A stretch of 40,553 bases of DNA. Origin: Clostridia bacterium. Its GTDB lineage: Bacteria; Bacillota; Clostridia; Oscillospirales; Acutalibacteraceae. The notes under the pieces are model-generated. The model searched no databases. It had not been told where the DNA came from and was given only the letters and a program-made list of their open reading frames with translations. Position 1 is the stretch's first letter. Each line of letters starts with the position of its first letter. Below, piece by piece: positions 15,303 to 23,257 of this stretch. Position numbers and translations under genes: made by a program. Where the stretch lies: positions 1-40,553 of the forward strand of contig JAFQCU010000027.1 of the NCBI GenBank assembly GCA_017416285.1. Direction: 5' to 3'.

Positions 15303-15344
15303 AAACACCTCTTCAGTGCTATTTTTAACACTAAAGAGGTGTTT
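15303..15344 (-). terminator. luxS terminator hairpin that contains the spoVAC ribosome site
   Basis: On the minus strand, AAACACCTCTTTAGTG pairs with CACTGAAGAGGTGTTT (one mismatch) around a 10-nt loop. The 3' arm includes the GAGGTG used by spoVAC. In read-through transcripts from luxS the site would be paired and spoVAC translation weak; a transcript starting inside the hairpin would free it. Confidence 0.7.
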
Positions 15345-15350
15345 ATTCAT

Positions 15351-15818
15351 TTAATTGGGATATTCTAAACGCTTATTTTCTAAAAGCTCGTTTTTATATT
15401 TTTTGATATAAAACTTTGCCATATTCAAATTTTGTTCAGAATAGTTTCCGCATTCCTCGGGCTTTGCACCGGGGATATCCCCCTCAAAACCGATAATAAA
15501 ATCACACATATTAAGTACCTTATCATAAATATCGGCTGAAGTTAAATCGCCGAACATAACAAGATAACAACCCGTTCTGCAGCCCATTGGACCGAAGTAT
15601 ACGACCTCATCTTTAAAATCACTGTTGCGAAGATAGGTTGCGGCAAGATGCTCAATAGTATGAAGTGCGGGCACGTCAATGACCGGCTCACGATTAGGGG
15701 CAGTTATTCTTAAATCAAAGGTGGTAACAGTAACACCGTTACAGGTGTCCTTGCGTGAAACGTAAATGCCCGAAAATAATTCCAAATGATTAATTGTAAA
15801 GCTTGTAATTTTTTCCAT
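15351..15818 (-). CDS. luxS: S-ribosylhomocysteine lyase (LuxS)
   Basis: LuxS splits S-ribosylhomocysteine into homocysteine and the precursor of autoinducer-2, in the activated methyl cycle. The 155-residue product has the family's normal length. The metal site HTIEH is at residues 53-57, the catalytic Cys is in GPMGCRTGCY (Cys84), and the third metal ligand is probably the Cys of EECGNY near residue 123. RKDTCNGVTVTTFDLR near the N-terminus is also conserved. It starts 9 bp after the cyclophilin gene with AGGTGT as ribosome site, so the two probably share a transcript. A hairpin terminator follows. No pfs/mtnN gene is in the window. Confidence 0.95.
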   Translation of the reverse strand: MEKITSFTINHLELFSGIYVSRKDTCNGVTVTTFDLRITAPNREPVIDVPALHTIEHLAATYLRNSDFKDEVVYFGPMGCRTGCYLVMFGDLTSADIYDKVLNMCDFIIGFEGDIPGAKPEECGNYSEQNLNMAKFYIKKYKNELLENKRLEYPN

Positions 15819-15826
15819 ATTACACC

Positions 15827-16423
15827 TTAAATTTCGATAATTTCAATGCTTTCAATTATAACGTCAAACATAGGCTTGTCGTTCATACCAACCTTACAGT
15901 TTGCGATTTTGTCAACAACGTCCATACCTTCATACACTTGACCGAAAACGGTGTGACGGAAGTCAAGCCAAGGGGTTCCACCCATTTCGGCATAGGCCTT
16001 AGCACACTCAGGCGGGAAAGCGTCGGGCAAATCCTCCATTTGTTCAAGCATATTTGCGGGACAAGTGTCTGCCTGAACAATAAAGAACTGACTGCCGTTT
16101 GTATTAGGACCGGCATTAGCCATTGACAAAGCGCCACGTAAATTGTGAAGCTCGGGTGTAAATTCATCTTGGAATTTTCTGCCCCAGATTGATTCACCGC
16201 CCATGCCGTTACCCATGGGGTCACCGCCTTGAATCATAAAATCCTTGATTACACGGTGAAAAATAAGGCCGTTATAATAGCCGTTTTTGGCGTGTGTTGT
16301 GAAGTTTTCAAAGGTTTTAGGTGTTTCGTTTTTGAAAAGTTTAATCTTAATATCACCCATTGTGGTATGCATAATTGCAACAGTATCACCGGTAACGGGT
16401 TTTTCTAACTGAAAATATGACAT
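15827..16423 (-). CDS. Peptidyl-prolyl cis-trans isomerase, cyclophilin type
   Basis: A cytoplasmic cyclophilin that speeds proline isomerisation in protein folding. The 198-residue product has no signal peptide. Motifs appear in order: [47 protein letters not shown] (with the catalytic Arg of FHRV), [19 protein letters not shown] and a late [17 protein letters not shown]. An insert of about 30 residues after FIVQ ([20 protein letters not shown]) is longer than in minimal cyclophilins but known in Firmicute members. The ATG at 16423 has GGAGGG 8 bp upstream; the frame from 16465 runs into the promoter. Its promoter overlaps that of nrdR on the other strand. Confidence 0.93.
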   Translation of the reverse strand: MSYFQLEKPVTGDTVAIMHTTMGDIKIKLFKNETPKTFENFTTHAKNGYYNGLIFHRVIKDFMIQGGDPMGNGMGGESIWGRKFQDEFTPELHNLRGALSMANAGPNTNGSQFFIVQADTCPANMLEQMEDLPDAFPPECAKAYAEMGGTPWLDFRHTVFGQVYEGMDVVDKIANCKVGMNDKPMFDVIIESIEIIEI

Positions 16424-16451
16424 AAAAAGCCCTCCAGATTGAAATTTATAC

Positions 16452-16484
16452 TTGTATTTTACCACTATATATTGTATAATACAA
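16452..16484. promoter_or_regulatory. Superimposed divergent promoters of nrdR and the cyclophilin gene
   Basis: Plus strand: TTGTAT (16452-16457), 17 bp, TATAAT (16475-16480) towards nrdR. Minus strand: TTGTAT (16484-16479), 17 bp, TAAAAT (16461-16456) towards the cyclophilin and luxS. Each -35 box overlaps the other promoter's -10 box, and the outer bases CTTGTAT and ATACAAG form a near-palindrome. RNA polymerase could occupy only one direction at a time. Confidence 0.72.
16462..16477. promoter_or_regulatory. Candidate NrdR box
   Basis: CCACTATATATTGTAT matches the NrdR-box consensus ACACWATATATTGTGT at 14 of 16 positions by eye. It lies between the boxes of the two overlapping promoters and touches the nrdR -10 box. 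NrdR is the repressor of ribonucleotide reductase genes, and autoregulation would follow. A right half-site TTGTAT 20 bp upstream (16452-16457) might be part of a weak second box. Confidence 0.5.
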
Positions 16485-16524
16485 GTAAATTATGGATAAT
16501 TTTTAAAATAAGGGGTAATATCTT

Positions 16525-16980
16525 ATGAAATGTCCGTTTTGCAACTATGAAGAAAGCAAGGTAATCGACTCACGCCCCACTGACGAAGGTCAACGTATTC
16601 GCCGCAGACGTGAATGTCTCCAATGCACCAAGCGCTTCACAACCTATGAAATTATTGAAAGCTTACCTATTATCGTTATCAAGAAGGACAAGTCACGTGA
16701 ATCCTTTAACCGTGATAAGCTTATGACCGGTCTTTTACGTGCTTGTGAAAAGCGTCCGGTATCAATCGACCAGCTTGATAATATGATTGATGAGATTGAA
16801 ACCATTATTCAAAATTCACTTGACCGTGAAGTTAGCAGTGAAAAAATTGGTGAGCTTGTTATGGATAAGCTTAAGGGTATTGACGAGGTTGCTTACGTTC
16901 GTTTTGCTTCGGTATATCGCCAGTTTAAGGATATTAACACCTTTATGAACGAGCTTAACAAGCTTTTAGGAAAAGATTAA
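16525..16980 (+). CDS. nrdR: Transcriptional repressor NrdR
   Basis: NrdR senses ATP/dATP and represses ribonucleotide reductase genes. The 151-residue product has the normal length. An N-terminal zinc ribbon [17 protein letters not shown] with a second Cys pair in [16 protein letters not shown] is followed by an ATP-cone domain from about residue 49 ([26 protein letters not shown]...[31 protein letters not shown]). AGGGGTAA precedes the ATG. No nrd reductase gene is nearby; those would be trans targets. The gene ends at a strong terminator, so gltX needs its own promoter or read-through. Confidence 0.96.
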   Translation: MKCPFCNYEESKVIDSRPTDEGQRIRRRRECLQCTKRFTTYEIIESLPIIVIKKDKSRESFNRDKLMTGLLRACEKRPVSIDQLDNMIDEIETIIQNSLDREVSSEKIGELVMDKLKGIDEVAYVRFASVYRQFKDINTFMNELNKLLGKD

Positions 16981-16986
16981 TAACTG

Positions 16987-17018
16987 ACAAAGGGTATTGA
17001 ACGATACCCTTTGTTTTT
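16987..17018 (+). terminator. Terminator after nrdR
   Basis: ACAAAGGGTAT pairs with ATACCCTTTGT around a short loop, followed by TTTTT. Confidence 0.88.
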
Positions 17019-17038
17019 GAGTTTACAGGAGTTTTTGT

Positions 17039-18688
17039 ATGACAGATTATAACGCACTTGCCGAGCTTTTGCTACCTAATATAGACAAAACGCCCGAATA
17101 CTATGAAAACCTTTACCCTGCCCGCAATTTACCTGAAGGCGCAAGGGTTGTTCGTGTTGCCCCCAGCCCCACAGGCTATTTACATTTGGGCACACTTTTT
17201 GCGGGTTTAGTTAACCGCATTACCGCAACCTCTTCGGGCGGTGTGTTCTTTACCCGTATTGAAGACACCGACAAAAAGCGTGAAATTGAAGGCGGTATTG
17301 AAAATATTATTGACGGCTTTGCACGTTTTGGTATTACCGTTGATGAAGGCTTTTACAGCGGTCGACAGGAAAAGGGCGATTACGGTCCTTACCAGCAAAG
17401 CCACCGTGCTGAAATTTACCAGACCTATGTTAAGGATTTAATTAAAAAAGGCTACGCTTACCCATGTTTTTGCACCGCTGAGGAATTAGAGGCTGTTCGT
17501 GAAATTCAGGAAGCGCAGAAAATCCGCACAGGCTACCACGGTAAATGGGCAAAACACCGCAACATTACTGTTGAAGAAGCAAAAGCGCTTATTGATGAAG
17601 GCAAACCCTTTGTTATTCGCCTAAAATCCCCCGGTAGTGAAGAAAACAAGGTTGTATTTGAAGACGGCATTAAGGGTAAAATTGAAATGCCCGAAAACGA
17701 TGAAGATTTTGTGCTTTTAAAATCTGACGGTATTCCAACCTACCACTTTGCACACGCTATTGATGACCATTTAATGCACACCACACACGTTATGCGTGGC
17801 GATGAGTGGATTTCATCTGTACCCAAGCATATTCAGCTTTTCAAGCTTTTAGGCTTCAAGGTGCCCAAATTTGCGCATATTTCACCTATAATGAAATTAG
17901 ACAACGGCGCAAAGCGTAAGATTTCAAAGCGTAAGGACCCCGAGGCGGCAGTTCACTTCTTTGCTGAACAAGGCTTCCCGAGTGAAAACGTTATTGAATA
18001 CCTTATGACTATTGCCGCAAGCGATTTTGAAGATTGGCGCCGTGCTAACCCCACCGCCTCTTATAAAGACTTTAAGTTCAACTTAAAGAAAATGAGCGTT
18101 TCGGGCGCATTGTTTGATGAGGTTAAATTACTTGACGTTTCTAAAAATCGCATTTGCCTTTTATCAAGTCAACAGGTTTATGACTATGTAACCGAATGGG
18201 CAAAGGAATTCGACCCCGAATTCTATGAAATTTTGGTTAAAAACCCCGAATACACAAAGGCTGTTTTTGCTATTGACCGTGACGTTCCCAAACCCCGTAA
18301 GGATATTGCAAAATGGAACGAGGTTAAGGATTATTTCTCTTATATGTTTGATGATCTCTATGTTCCCTGCTTTGAATTGCCCGAAAATATCCAAAAGGCT
18401 GATGCTCTTGCATTTTTAGAAAGCTATAAAGCGGTTTATAGTGCTGATGACGACAAGCAAGAATGGTTTAATAAGATTAAAGCTATTGCTCCCACGCTTG
18501 GTTTTGCGGCCGAAACTAAGGAATATAAAGCTAACCCCGATGCTTATAAAGGCAGCGCAGGTGATTTGTCTACAGTATTGCGTCTTGCAATTACCGGCCG
18601 CCGTAACACACCCGACCTTTGCAGTATAATGCAGGTTTTAGGTCAGGATGAAGTTATTAACAGAATTGATACCATTTTAAGAGGTTAA
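17039..18688 (+). CDS. gltX: Glutamate-tRNA ligase
   Basis: Class I synthetase that charges tRNA-Glu. VRVAPSPTGYLHLGTLFAGL carries the HIGH-type signature (HLGT). FTRIEDTDKKREIEGG follows, and KISKRKDPEAA is the KMSKS loop. The length of 549 residues exceeds the usual 470-490; this longer form, with an extended C-terminal anticodon-binding part, occurs in some Clostridia. CAGGAG lies 8 bp before the ATG. glnS begins 3 bp after its stop, so the two synthetases are a coupled pair. With a dedicated GlnRS downstream, this GluRS is expected to be discriminating (tRNA-Glu only), which is an inference. Confidence 0.94.
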   Translation: MTDYNALAELLLPNIDKTPEYYENLYPARNLPEGARVVRVAPSPTGYLHLGTLFAGLVNRITATSSGGVFFTRIEDTDKKREIEGGIENIIDGFARFGITVDEGFYSGRQEKGDYGPYQQSHRAEIYQTYVKDLIKKGYAYPCFCTAEELEAVREIQEAQKIRTGYHGKWAKHRNITVEEAKALIDEGKPFVIRLKSPGSEENKVVFEDGIKGKIEMPENDEDFVLLKSDGIPTYHFAHAIDDHLMHTTHVMRGDEWISSVPKHIQLFKLLGFKVPKFAHISPIMKLDNGAKRKISKRKDPEAAVHFFAEQGFPSENVIEYLMTIAASDFEDWRRANPTASYKDFKFNLKKMSVSGALFDEVKLLDVSKNRICLLSSQQVYDYVTEWAKEFDPEFYEILVKNPEYTKAVFAIDRDVPKPRKDIAKWNEVKDYFSYMFDDLYVPCFELPENIQKADALAFLESYKAVYSADDDKQEWFNKIKAIAPTLGFAAETKEYKANPDAYKGSAGDLSTVLRLAITGRRNTPDLCSIMQVLGQDEVINRIDTILRG

Positions 18689-18691
18689 GAT

Positions 18692-20377
18692 ATGGAAGAA
18701 AATATTTTAAATAATGCGGAGGTTAAGCCCTCCAACTTTATACACGATTTTATTGATGAGGATTTAGCCGAAGGCGTTTACGAAAAGGTTCAAACCCGTT
18801 TTCCGCCCGAGCCTAACGGTTATCTTCATATCGGTCACGCAAAGGCTATTTGCATTGACTTTGCAACCGCTGAAAAATACGGCGGTAAGTGTAATTTGCG
18901 CCTTGATGACACCAACCCCACTAAAGAAGACGTTGAATACGTTGACGCCATTAAAGAAGATATAAAGTGGCTTGGCTTTAATTGGGATAACGTATATTAC
19001 GCAAGTGATTATTTTGATTATATTTATGAATGTGCATTAAAGCTTATTGATAAGGGTGTTGCTTATATTGATGAATCCACCCCCGAACAAATTAAGGAAA
19101 TGCGTGGAACATTAACTGAAGCGGGTGTTAATTCACCCTACCGTGACCGCCCGATCGAAGAAACCAAGGATTTATTCGCAAGAATGACCGCAGGCGAATT
19201 TGAAAACGGCGCAATGGTGCTTCGTGCCAAGATTGATATGGCATCCTCTAACCTTAATATGCGTGACCCGATTATCTACCGCATTATGAAGGCTACCCAC
19301 CACCGTACAGGTGATAAGTGGTGCGTTTACCCGATGTATGACTTTGCACACCCCTTAAGTGATGCTAAGGAAGGCGTTACCCACTCACTTTGCTCACTTG
19401 AATTTGAAAATCACAGACCCCTTTACAACTGGTTCTTACAGGTTTTGGATATTCCCACACCTCCCCGCCAGATTGAATTCGCACGTATGAACGTAAACTA
19501 CACCTTAACAAGTAAGCGCAAGTGCTTAAAGCTTGTTAATGATGGTTTAGTTAGCGGTTGGGATGATCCCCGTATGGCAACTATCTGCGGTATGAGAAGA
19601 CGTGGTTATCCTGCAGAGGCTGTGCGTGCATTTGTTGATAAAATCGGTGTATCTAAAGCTTACAGCGTAATTGACTATGCTTTACTTGAGTCCTGTGTGC
19701 GTGATTATCTTAACGAAAATGCCGATCGTGCAATGGCAGTTCTTCGCCCCTTAAAGATTGTTATTGATAACTATCCCGAGGATAAAATCGAAAATATTGA
19801 GGTTGATATTAACCCCAACAAGCCCGAGCTTGGCAAAACCACCGTTGAATTTTCCAAGGAAATATACATTGAAGCCGATGACTTTATGTTAGACCCACCA
19901 GGCAAATATTTCCGTCTTTGCCCTGCAAAAGAGGTTCGTTTAAAGAGCGCTTATTATATTAAGTACGCTTCACACGAAACCGATGAAAACGGTAATATTA
20001 CTGTTGTTCACTGCACCTATGACCCCGAGTCTTTCGGCGGTGAAACACCCGACGGCAGAAAGGTTAAAGGCACACTCCATTGGGTTAGCGCACATTCTGC
20101 TATTGATTGTGAAGTTCGCCTTTACGAGCGTTTATTTAACGTTCCCAACCCAAGTGATGAAGAAGGCGTTTCATCCTTTGCGGACAACCTTAATCCCGAA
20201 TCGCTAACTGTTCTTAACGGCTGTAAGATTGATAAGTCCTATAAGAATGTTAAAGTTGGTGACACCTTCCAGTTTATGCGTCAGGGTTATTTCTGTGTTG
20301 ATAACGATTCTACTGCAGATAATATTGTATTTAACCGTACAGTTGCCCTTAAAGATTCATTTGTTAAGAAGGCATAA
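18692..20377 (+). CDS. glnS: Glutamine-tRNA ligase
   Basis: GlnRS charges tRNA-Gln directly. VQTRFPPEPNGYLHIGHAKAICIDF has the HIGH motif, LRLDDTNPTKEDVEYV the tRNA/ATP contact, and LTSKRKCLKLV the KMSKS equivalent. GWDDPRMATICGMRRRGYPAEAVR is GlnRS-specific. The C-terminal beta-barrel anticodon domain is complete (KVGDTFQFMRQGYFCVDNDS). The 561-residue length is normal. Many Firmicutes lack GlnRS and use GatCAB transamidation, so its presence marks a clade that acquired it. It sits 3 bp after gltX and 3 bp before the Nif3-family gene, and tRNA-Gln(TTG) is in the same window at 37631. Confidence 0.96.
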   Translation: MEENILNNAEVKPSNFIHDFIDEDLAEGVYEKVQTRFPPEPNGYLHIGHAKAICIDFATAEKYGGKCNLRLDDTNPTKEDVEYVDAIKEDIKWLGFNWDNVYYASDYFDYIYECALKLIDKGVAYIDESTPEQIKEMRGTLTEAGVNSPYRDRPIEETKDLFARMTAGEFENGAMVLRAKIDMASSNLNMRDPIIYRIMKATHHRTGDKWCVYPMYDFAHPLSDAKEGVTHSLCSLEFENHRPLYNWFLQVLDIPTPPRQIEFARMNVNYTLTSKRKCLKLVNDGLVSGWDDPRMATICGMRRRGYPAEAVRAFVDKIGVSKAYSVIDYALLESCVRDYLNENADRAMAVLRPLKIVIDNYPEDKIENIEVDINPNKPELGKTTVEFSKEIYIEADDFMLDPPGKYFRLCPAKEVRLKSAYYIKYASHETDENGNITVVHCTYDPESFGGETPDGRKVKGTLHWVSAHSAIDCEVRLYERLFNVPNPSDEEGVSSFADNLNPESLTVLNGCKIDKSYKNVKVGDTFQFMRQGYFCVDNDSTADNIVFNRTVALKDSFVKKA

Positions 20378-20380
20378 TTT

Positions 20381-21124
20381 ATGACAGTACAAAATATTTT
20401 TGATTTTTTGAATAATAAGTTCCCTGTTGATACCGCTTGTGGCTTTGATAATGTTGGCACTTTGGTTGGTGACCGTAACAAAACAGTTACCAAAGCTATT
20501 GTTGCGCTTGACTGTACAATGCCTGTTATAAACGAAGCGGTCAAAAACGGATGCGAGCTTATTATCACACACCACCCGATTATTTTTAACGGTCTTAAGT
20601 CGGTGCTTGATGACACTCTTGTTTTTGAAATTATTAAAAACGGCTTGTCGGTTATTTCAATGCACACAAACCTTGACCAAGGTAACGGTGGTGTTAATGA
20701 TGCTTTGTGTGGGGTAATTGGTCTTAAAAATATTGAAGCAGTAGAAGCACCTGATAAATATTTGCTTAAAAAGGGTGAGATTTATCCCCTTTCGGCTGAT
20801 GATTTCGCAAAGCATTTAAAAGCAGTTTTAAATTATCCGGTTAAATACGTTGGTGATACTATAATTAAAAGCGTGCTTGTCTGCAGTGGCTCGGGCGCAC
20901 AATATCATACGCTGGCAAAGGCAATCGGTTGTGATGCTTTAGTAACGGCTGACGTTCGCCACAATAACTTTTTAGATGCCGCACAAAACGGTGTTGCACT
21001 ATTTGAGTGTGGTCACTTTAACACAGAGGTTGTAGTTATCAAGCCACTATGTGAGCTGCTTTCAAAAGAATTTAATAATATCAAATTTATTGCCAATACA
21101 GATTCACAAATAAAAACCGCTTAA
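20381..21124 (+). CDS. Nif3-like dinuclear metal-centre protein
   Basis: This 247-residue member of the NIF3/YqfO family forms hexameric rings with a two-metal site; its cellular role is unsettled, and it is often misnamed GTP cyclohydrolase I type 2. The metal-binding segments are visible: LIITHHPIIFNGLKS (two His), SMHTNLDQGNGGVND (His and Asp) and LFECGHFNTE (His and Glu). The N-terminus FDNVGTLVGDRNKTVTKAIVALDC is also family-typical (usually DNxGLxVG). It lacks the extra middle domain of the Bacillus protein. It starts 3 bp after glnS; a terminator follows. Confidence 0.92.
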   Translation: MTVQNIFDFLNNKFPVDTACGFDNVGTLVGDRNKTVTKAIVALDCTMPVINEAVKNGCELIITHHPIIFNGLKSVLDDTLVFEIIKNGLSVISMHTNLDQGNGGVNDALCGVIGLKNIEAVEAPDKYLLKKGEIYPLSADDFAKHLKAVLNYPVKYVGDTIIKSVLVCSGSGAQYHTLAKAIGCDALVTADVRHNNFLDAAQNGVALFECGHFNTEVVVIKPLCELLSKEFNNIKFIANTDSQIKTA

Positions 21125-21141
21125 ATGCGGTTTTTATTTTT
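21112..21141 (+). terminator. Terminator after the Nif3-family gene
   Basis: AAAAACCGC and GCGGTTTTT with a short loop, overlapping the gene's own stop codon, then a T-run. Confidence 0.88.
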
Positions 21142-21169
21142 TTATGGGTATAATATTTTTGGTGATAAA

Positions 21170-21841
21170 ATGATAACAGTAATTTTACGAACGGCGATTA
21201 TTTTTATTTTTGTAACGCTTGCAATCAGAATTATGGGAAAACGCCAAATTGGCGATATGCAGCCTAACGAGCTGGTTATTACAATTTTGCTTTCTGAAAT
21301 TGCCGCAATACCTTTGCAGGATACCACACAGCCACTTTTAAACGGTATTATTGCAATAATGGTTTTGGTTGTTTTAGAGGTTTTGATTTCGGTTTTAGTT
21401 TTAAAAAGCGCATGGGTTCGTAAAATTATGAACGGACAATCGGTTGTTATAATTAAAAACGGTGTAATTGACCAGCACGCCATGAAAAGAGTCAGAATGA
21501 CGGTATTGGATTTAATTGAGCTTTTACGTATTCAAAACGTTTTTGATATCTCAACTGTTGCTTTTGCCGTTCTTGAAGTGAACGGCGATTTAAGTGTTCT
21601 ACTAAAAAGTAAGCACCAACCCGCCACTGTTAAGGATTTAGAAAAAACGAAAATAGAAGCGGCGCTTCTTCCCTTGCCGGTAATTACAGATGGCAAGCTT
21701 ATTCAAGAAAGTATTCAGGCATTAGAAATAACAGCAGAAGAAATTGAAAAAATCCTTAAAAATAACAATACACAGGTCAATAAGGTTTTTCTGTTAACCC
21801 TTGACCGCAAACAAAATATGACACTTATTAAAATGAGGTAA
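21170..21841 (+). CDS. DUF421 membrane protein (YetF/YrbG-like)
   Basis: A 223-residue inner-membrane protein of the DUF421 family. Three N-terminal membrane helices (about 2-20, 35-55 and 60-80) include the family motif IRIMGKRQIGDMQPNELVITILLSEIAAIP. A cytoplasmic domain follows with VIIKNGVIDQHAMKRVRMTVLDLIELLRIQ and FAVLEVNGDLSVLLK. The ATG at 21170 has TTGGTGA upstream; the frame from 21125 begins in the preceding terminator. Function is unproven; Bacillus relatives are tied to spore or membrane properties. It is followed 3 bp later by a DUF4363 gene, its common partner. Confidence 0.9.
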   Translation: MITVILRTAIIFIFVTLAIRIMGKRQIGDMQPNELVITILLSEIAAIPLQDTTQPLLNGIIAIMVLVVLEVLISVLVLKSAWVRKIMNGQSVVIIKNGVIDQHAMKRVRMTVLDLIELLRIQNVFDISTVAFAVLEVNGDLSVLLKSKHQPATVKDLEKTKIEAALLPLPVITDGKLIQESIQALEITAEEIEKILKNNNTQVNKVFLLTLDRKQNMTLIKMR

Positions 21842-21844
21842 TTT

Positions 21845-22219
21845 ATGAAACGCATTATACCTGCAATTATTATTTTATTAATTTTGGTTGGAGGTTATTT
21901 GGGAAGCTATGTTTATATAAATAATGTATGCGATACCGCCACCGAAGGTATTGAAGCCTGCTTAAAGGAATATGAAGCACATGGTACTGCAAAAGCCGAT
22001 GCCGATTGGTTAAAAAATTATTGGGATGAAAATGAAAAAATTTTATCATTTTTTGTTAATCACGAATTAATTGACCGTGTTGAAATGTCGATTACAAATA
22101 TAAAGCTTCACTCCGCTTTTAAAGAAAATTATATGTTTTATGATGCTTGTGACACCGCAAAAACCCTTTTACACCAGATAATGGAAGATACAAAAATATC
22201 CGCACATTCGGTTTTTTAG
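21845..22219 (+). CDS. DUF4363 family protein
   Basis: A 124-residue protein with one N-terminal membrane helix (IIPAIIILLILVGGYLGSYVY) and a helical domain outside or at the membrane (residues 30-124) with DADWLKNYWDENEKILSFFVNHELIDRVEMSITNI, the core of DUF4363. The family nearly always sits next to DUF421, as here (3 bp gap, ATG after GAGGTAATTT). The pair presumably acts together at the membrane; the biochemical role is unknown. Confidence 0.85.
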   Translation: MKRIIPAIIILLILVGGYLGSYVYINNVCDTATEGIEACLKEYEAHGTAKADADWLKNYWDENEKILSFFVNHELIDRVEMSITNIKLHSAFKENYMFYDACDTAKTLLHQIMEDTKISAHSVF

Positions 22220-22233
22220 TAATTTTATGCACA

Positions 22234-22264
22234 AATTCATTTATATTTTGCATAAAAATGAATT
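22234..22264. promoter_or_regulatory. AT-rich inverted repeat with ARG-box-like site upstream of the ABC transporter
   Basis: AATTCATTT and AAATGAATT form 9-bp arms with a 13-nt spacer. Within it TGCATAAAAATGAA (22249-22262) matches the ArgR pattern TGMATAWWWWTKCA at 13 of 14 positions. TTATGCA-type half sites recur on both sides (22226 and 22308). ArgR control of a basic or polar amino-acid importer would make sense, but the region is so AT-rich that chance matches are easy, and it could instead be a weak terminator. Confidence 0.3.
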
Positions 22265-22311
22265 ATTTTGCAAAAAAAATTAAAATAATAAAATATTTAT
22301 GCAAAAAAGTG

Positions 22312-22340
22312 TTGACTTATTTGTTTTTAGGTGCTATACT
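22312..22340 (+). promoter_or_regulatory. Promoter of the amino-acid ABC transporter
   Basis: TTGACT (22312-22317), 17 bp, TATACT (22335-22340), then a 58-nt leader with the small hairpin AGTTGC..GCAACT and AAAGGAGA before the ATG. Confidence 0.8.
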
Positions 22341-22398
22341 TGCAACATACCAAATAACATAAGTTGCTTTGCAACTAATTTAAAGGAGATTTTTAAAA

Positions 22399-23178
22399 AT
22401 GAAAAAACTTATTGCTATTGCCCTTATGGCACTTATGCTCATCGGCTGTTTTGCCGGCTGTGGCTCATCAAAGAAATTGTTGGTTGCTACCAACGCAGAA
22501 TTTGCACCATTTGAAAGCCTTGACGAAGATGGTAACATTGTTGGTTTCGACGTTGACCTTATCAAAGCTATTGCCGAAAAGATGGGTTATGAAGTTCAGT
22601 TCGAAAACATGGAATTTGACGGCGTAGTTGCTGCTGTTGCTAACGGCACTACCGACCTTGCAATTTCCGGTCTTACCATTAACGCCGGTCGTGCAAAGTC
22701 TGTTAACTTCTCTGACGCATACTACAGTGGTGCTGCTCAGATTCTTATTGTTGGTAAAAATGATACATACTATACCGGTACCGACAAGGCCGCTCTTGAC
22801 GAACAGCTCAAGGGTCAAAACATTGGCGTTTGCTCTGGTTACACCGGCGAATTCTATGCTAAAGGCGATGAAGAATGGGGCTTTGAAGCTATTGAAGGCG
22901 CTAACGTAAAGATTTATGAAAACATCAGCCTTGCAATTGCTGACCTTAAGGAAGGCAACATCAATGCTATCATTATGGACGATTCAGTTGCTAAGGAAGC
23001 TGTTGCTGCTAACTCTGATGTTGCTAAGGTAATCGATGTTGCTCTTACCGTTGAACAATATGGTATTGCTATTGATAAAGCAAATACCGAACTTAAGGAA
23101 AAGGTTGACGCTGCCCTCGCTGAACTCGTAGCAGACGGTACCGTTGATAAGCTTCTTGAAAAATACGATTTAAAATAA
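22399..23178 (+). CDS. Amino-acid ABC transporter, substrate-binding lipoprotein
   Basis: A 259-residue solute-binding protein of the polar amino-acid family. A lipoprotein signal (MKKLIAIALMALMLIGCFAGCGSS) ends in two possible lipobox cysteines, the second more likely. The mature domain has the family's LLVATNAEFAPFESLDEDGNIVGFDVDLIKAIAEKMGY start, FDGVVAAVANGTTDLAISGLTI and the GRAKSVNFSDAYY segment; an Arg in NAGRAKSV and an Asp in IIMDDSV are the usual contacts to the amino-acid carboxyl and amino groups. Substrate cannot be fixed by eye (Gln, Arg or cystine-type). Codon use is rich in favoured codons, suggesting high expression. A terminator-like hairpin separates it from the permease gene. 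Confidence 0.93.
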   Translation: MKKLIAIALMALMLIGCFAGCGSSKKLLVATNAEFAPFESLDEDGNIVGFDVDLIKAIAEKMGYEVQFENMEFDGVVAAVANGTTDLAISGLTINAGRAKSVNFSDAYYSGAAQILIVGKNDTYYTGTDKAALDEQLKGQNIGVCSGYTGEFYAKGDEEWGFEAIEGANVKIYENISLAIADLKEGNINAIIMDDSVAKEAVAANSDVAKVIDVALTVEQYGIAIDKANTELKEKVDAALAELVADGTVDKLLEKYDLK

Positions 23179-23194
23179 TTAATTAACTAACTGA

Positions 23195-23229
23195 CAAAGC
23201 ACCGTCGGTAAAGGCGGTGCTTTGTTTTT
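23195..23229 (+). terminator. Hairpin between binding protein and permease genes
   Basis: CAAAGCACCG.C and G.CGGTGCTTTG form a stem with T-run. Partial termination here would give more binding protein than permease, as is common for such operons. Confidence 0.8.
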
Positions 23230-23257
23230 CTGATTTTATTAAAGGTTGTGTTAAAAC

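Noticed and set aside
15298-15350. Sigma-G promoter for spoVAC
   Set aside because: TGAATA is present as a -35 candidate, but no CATAMTA-like -10 lies 17-18 bp away.
22468-22909. Overlapping frames opposite or within the ABC binding-protein gene, and similar shadow frames in glgB, uvrA, uvrB and hppA
   Set aside because: They follow from the codon pattern of the real genes and lack ribosome sites and recognisable domains.
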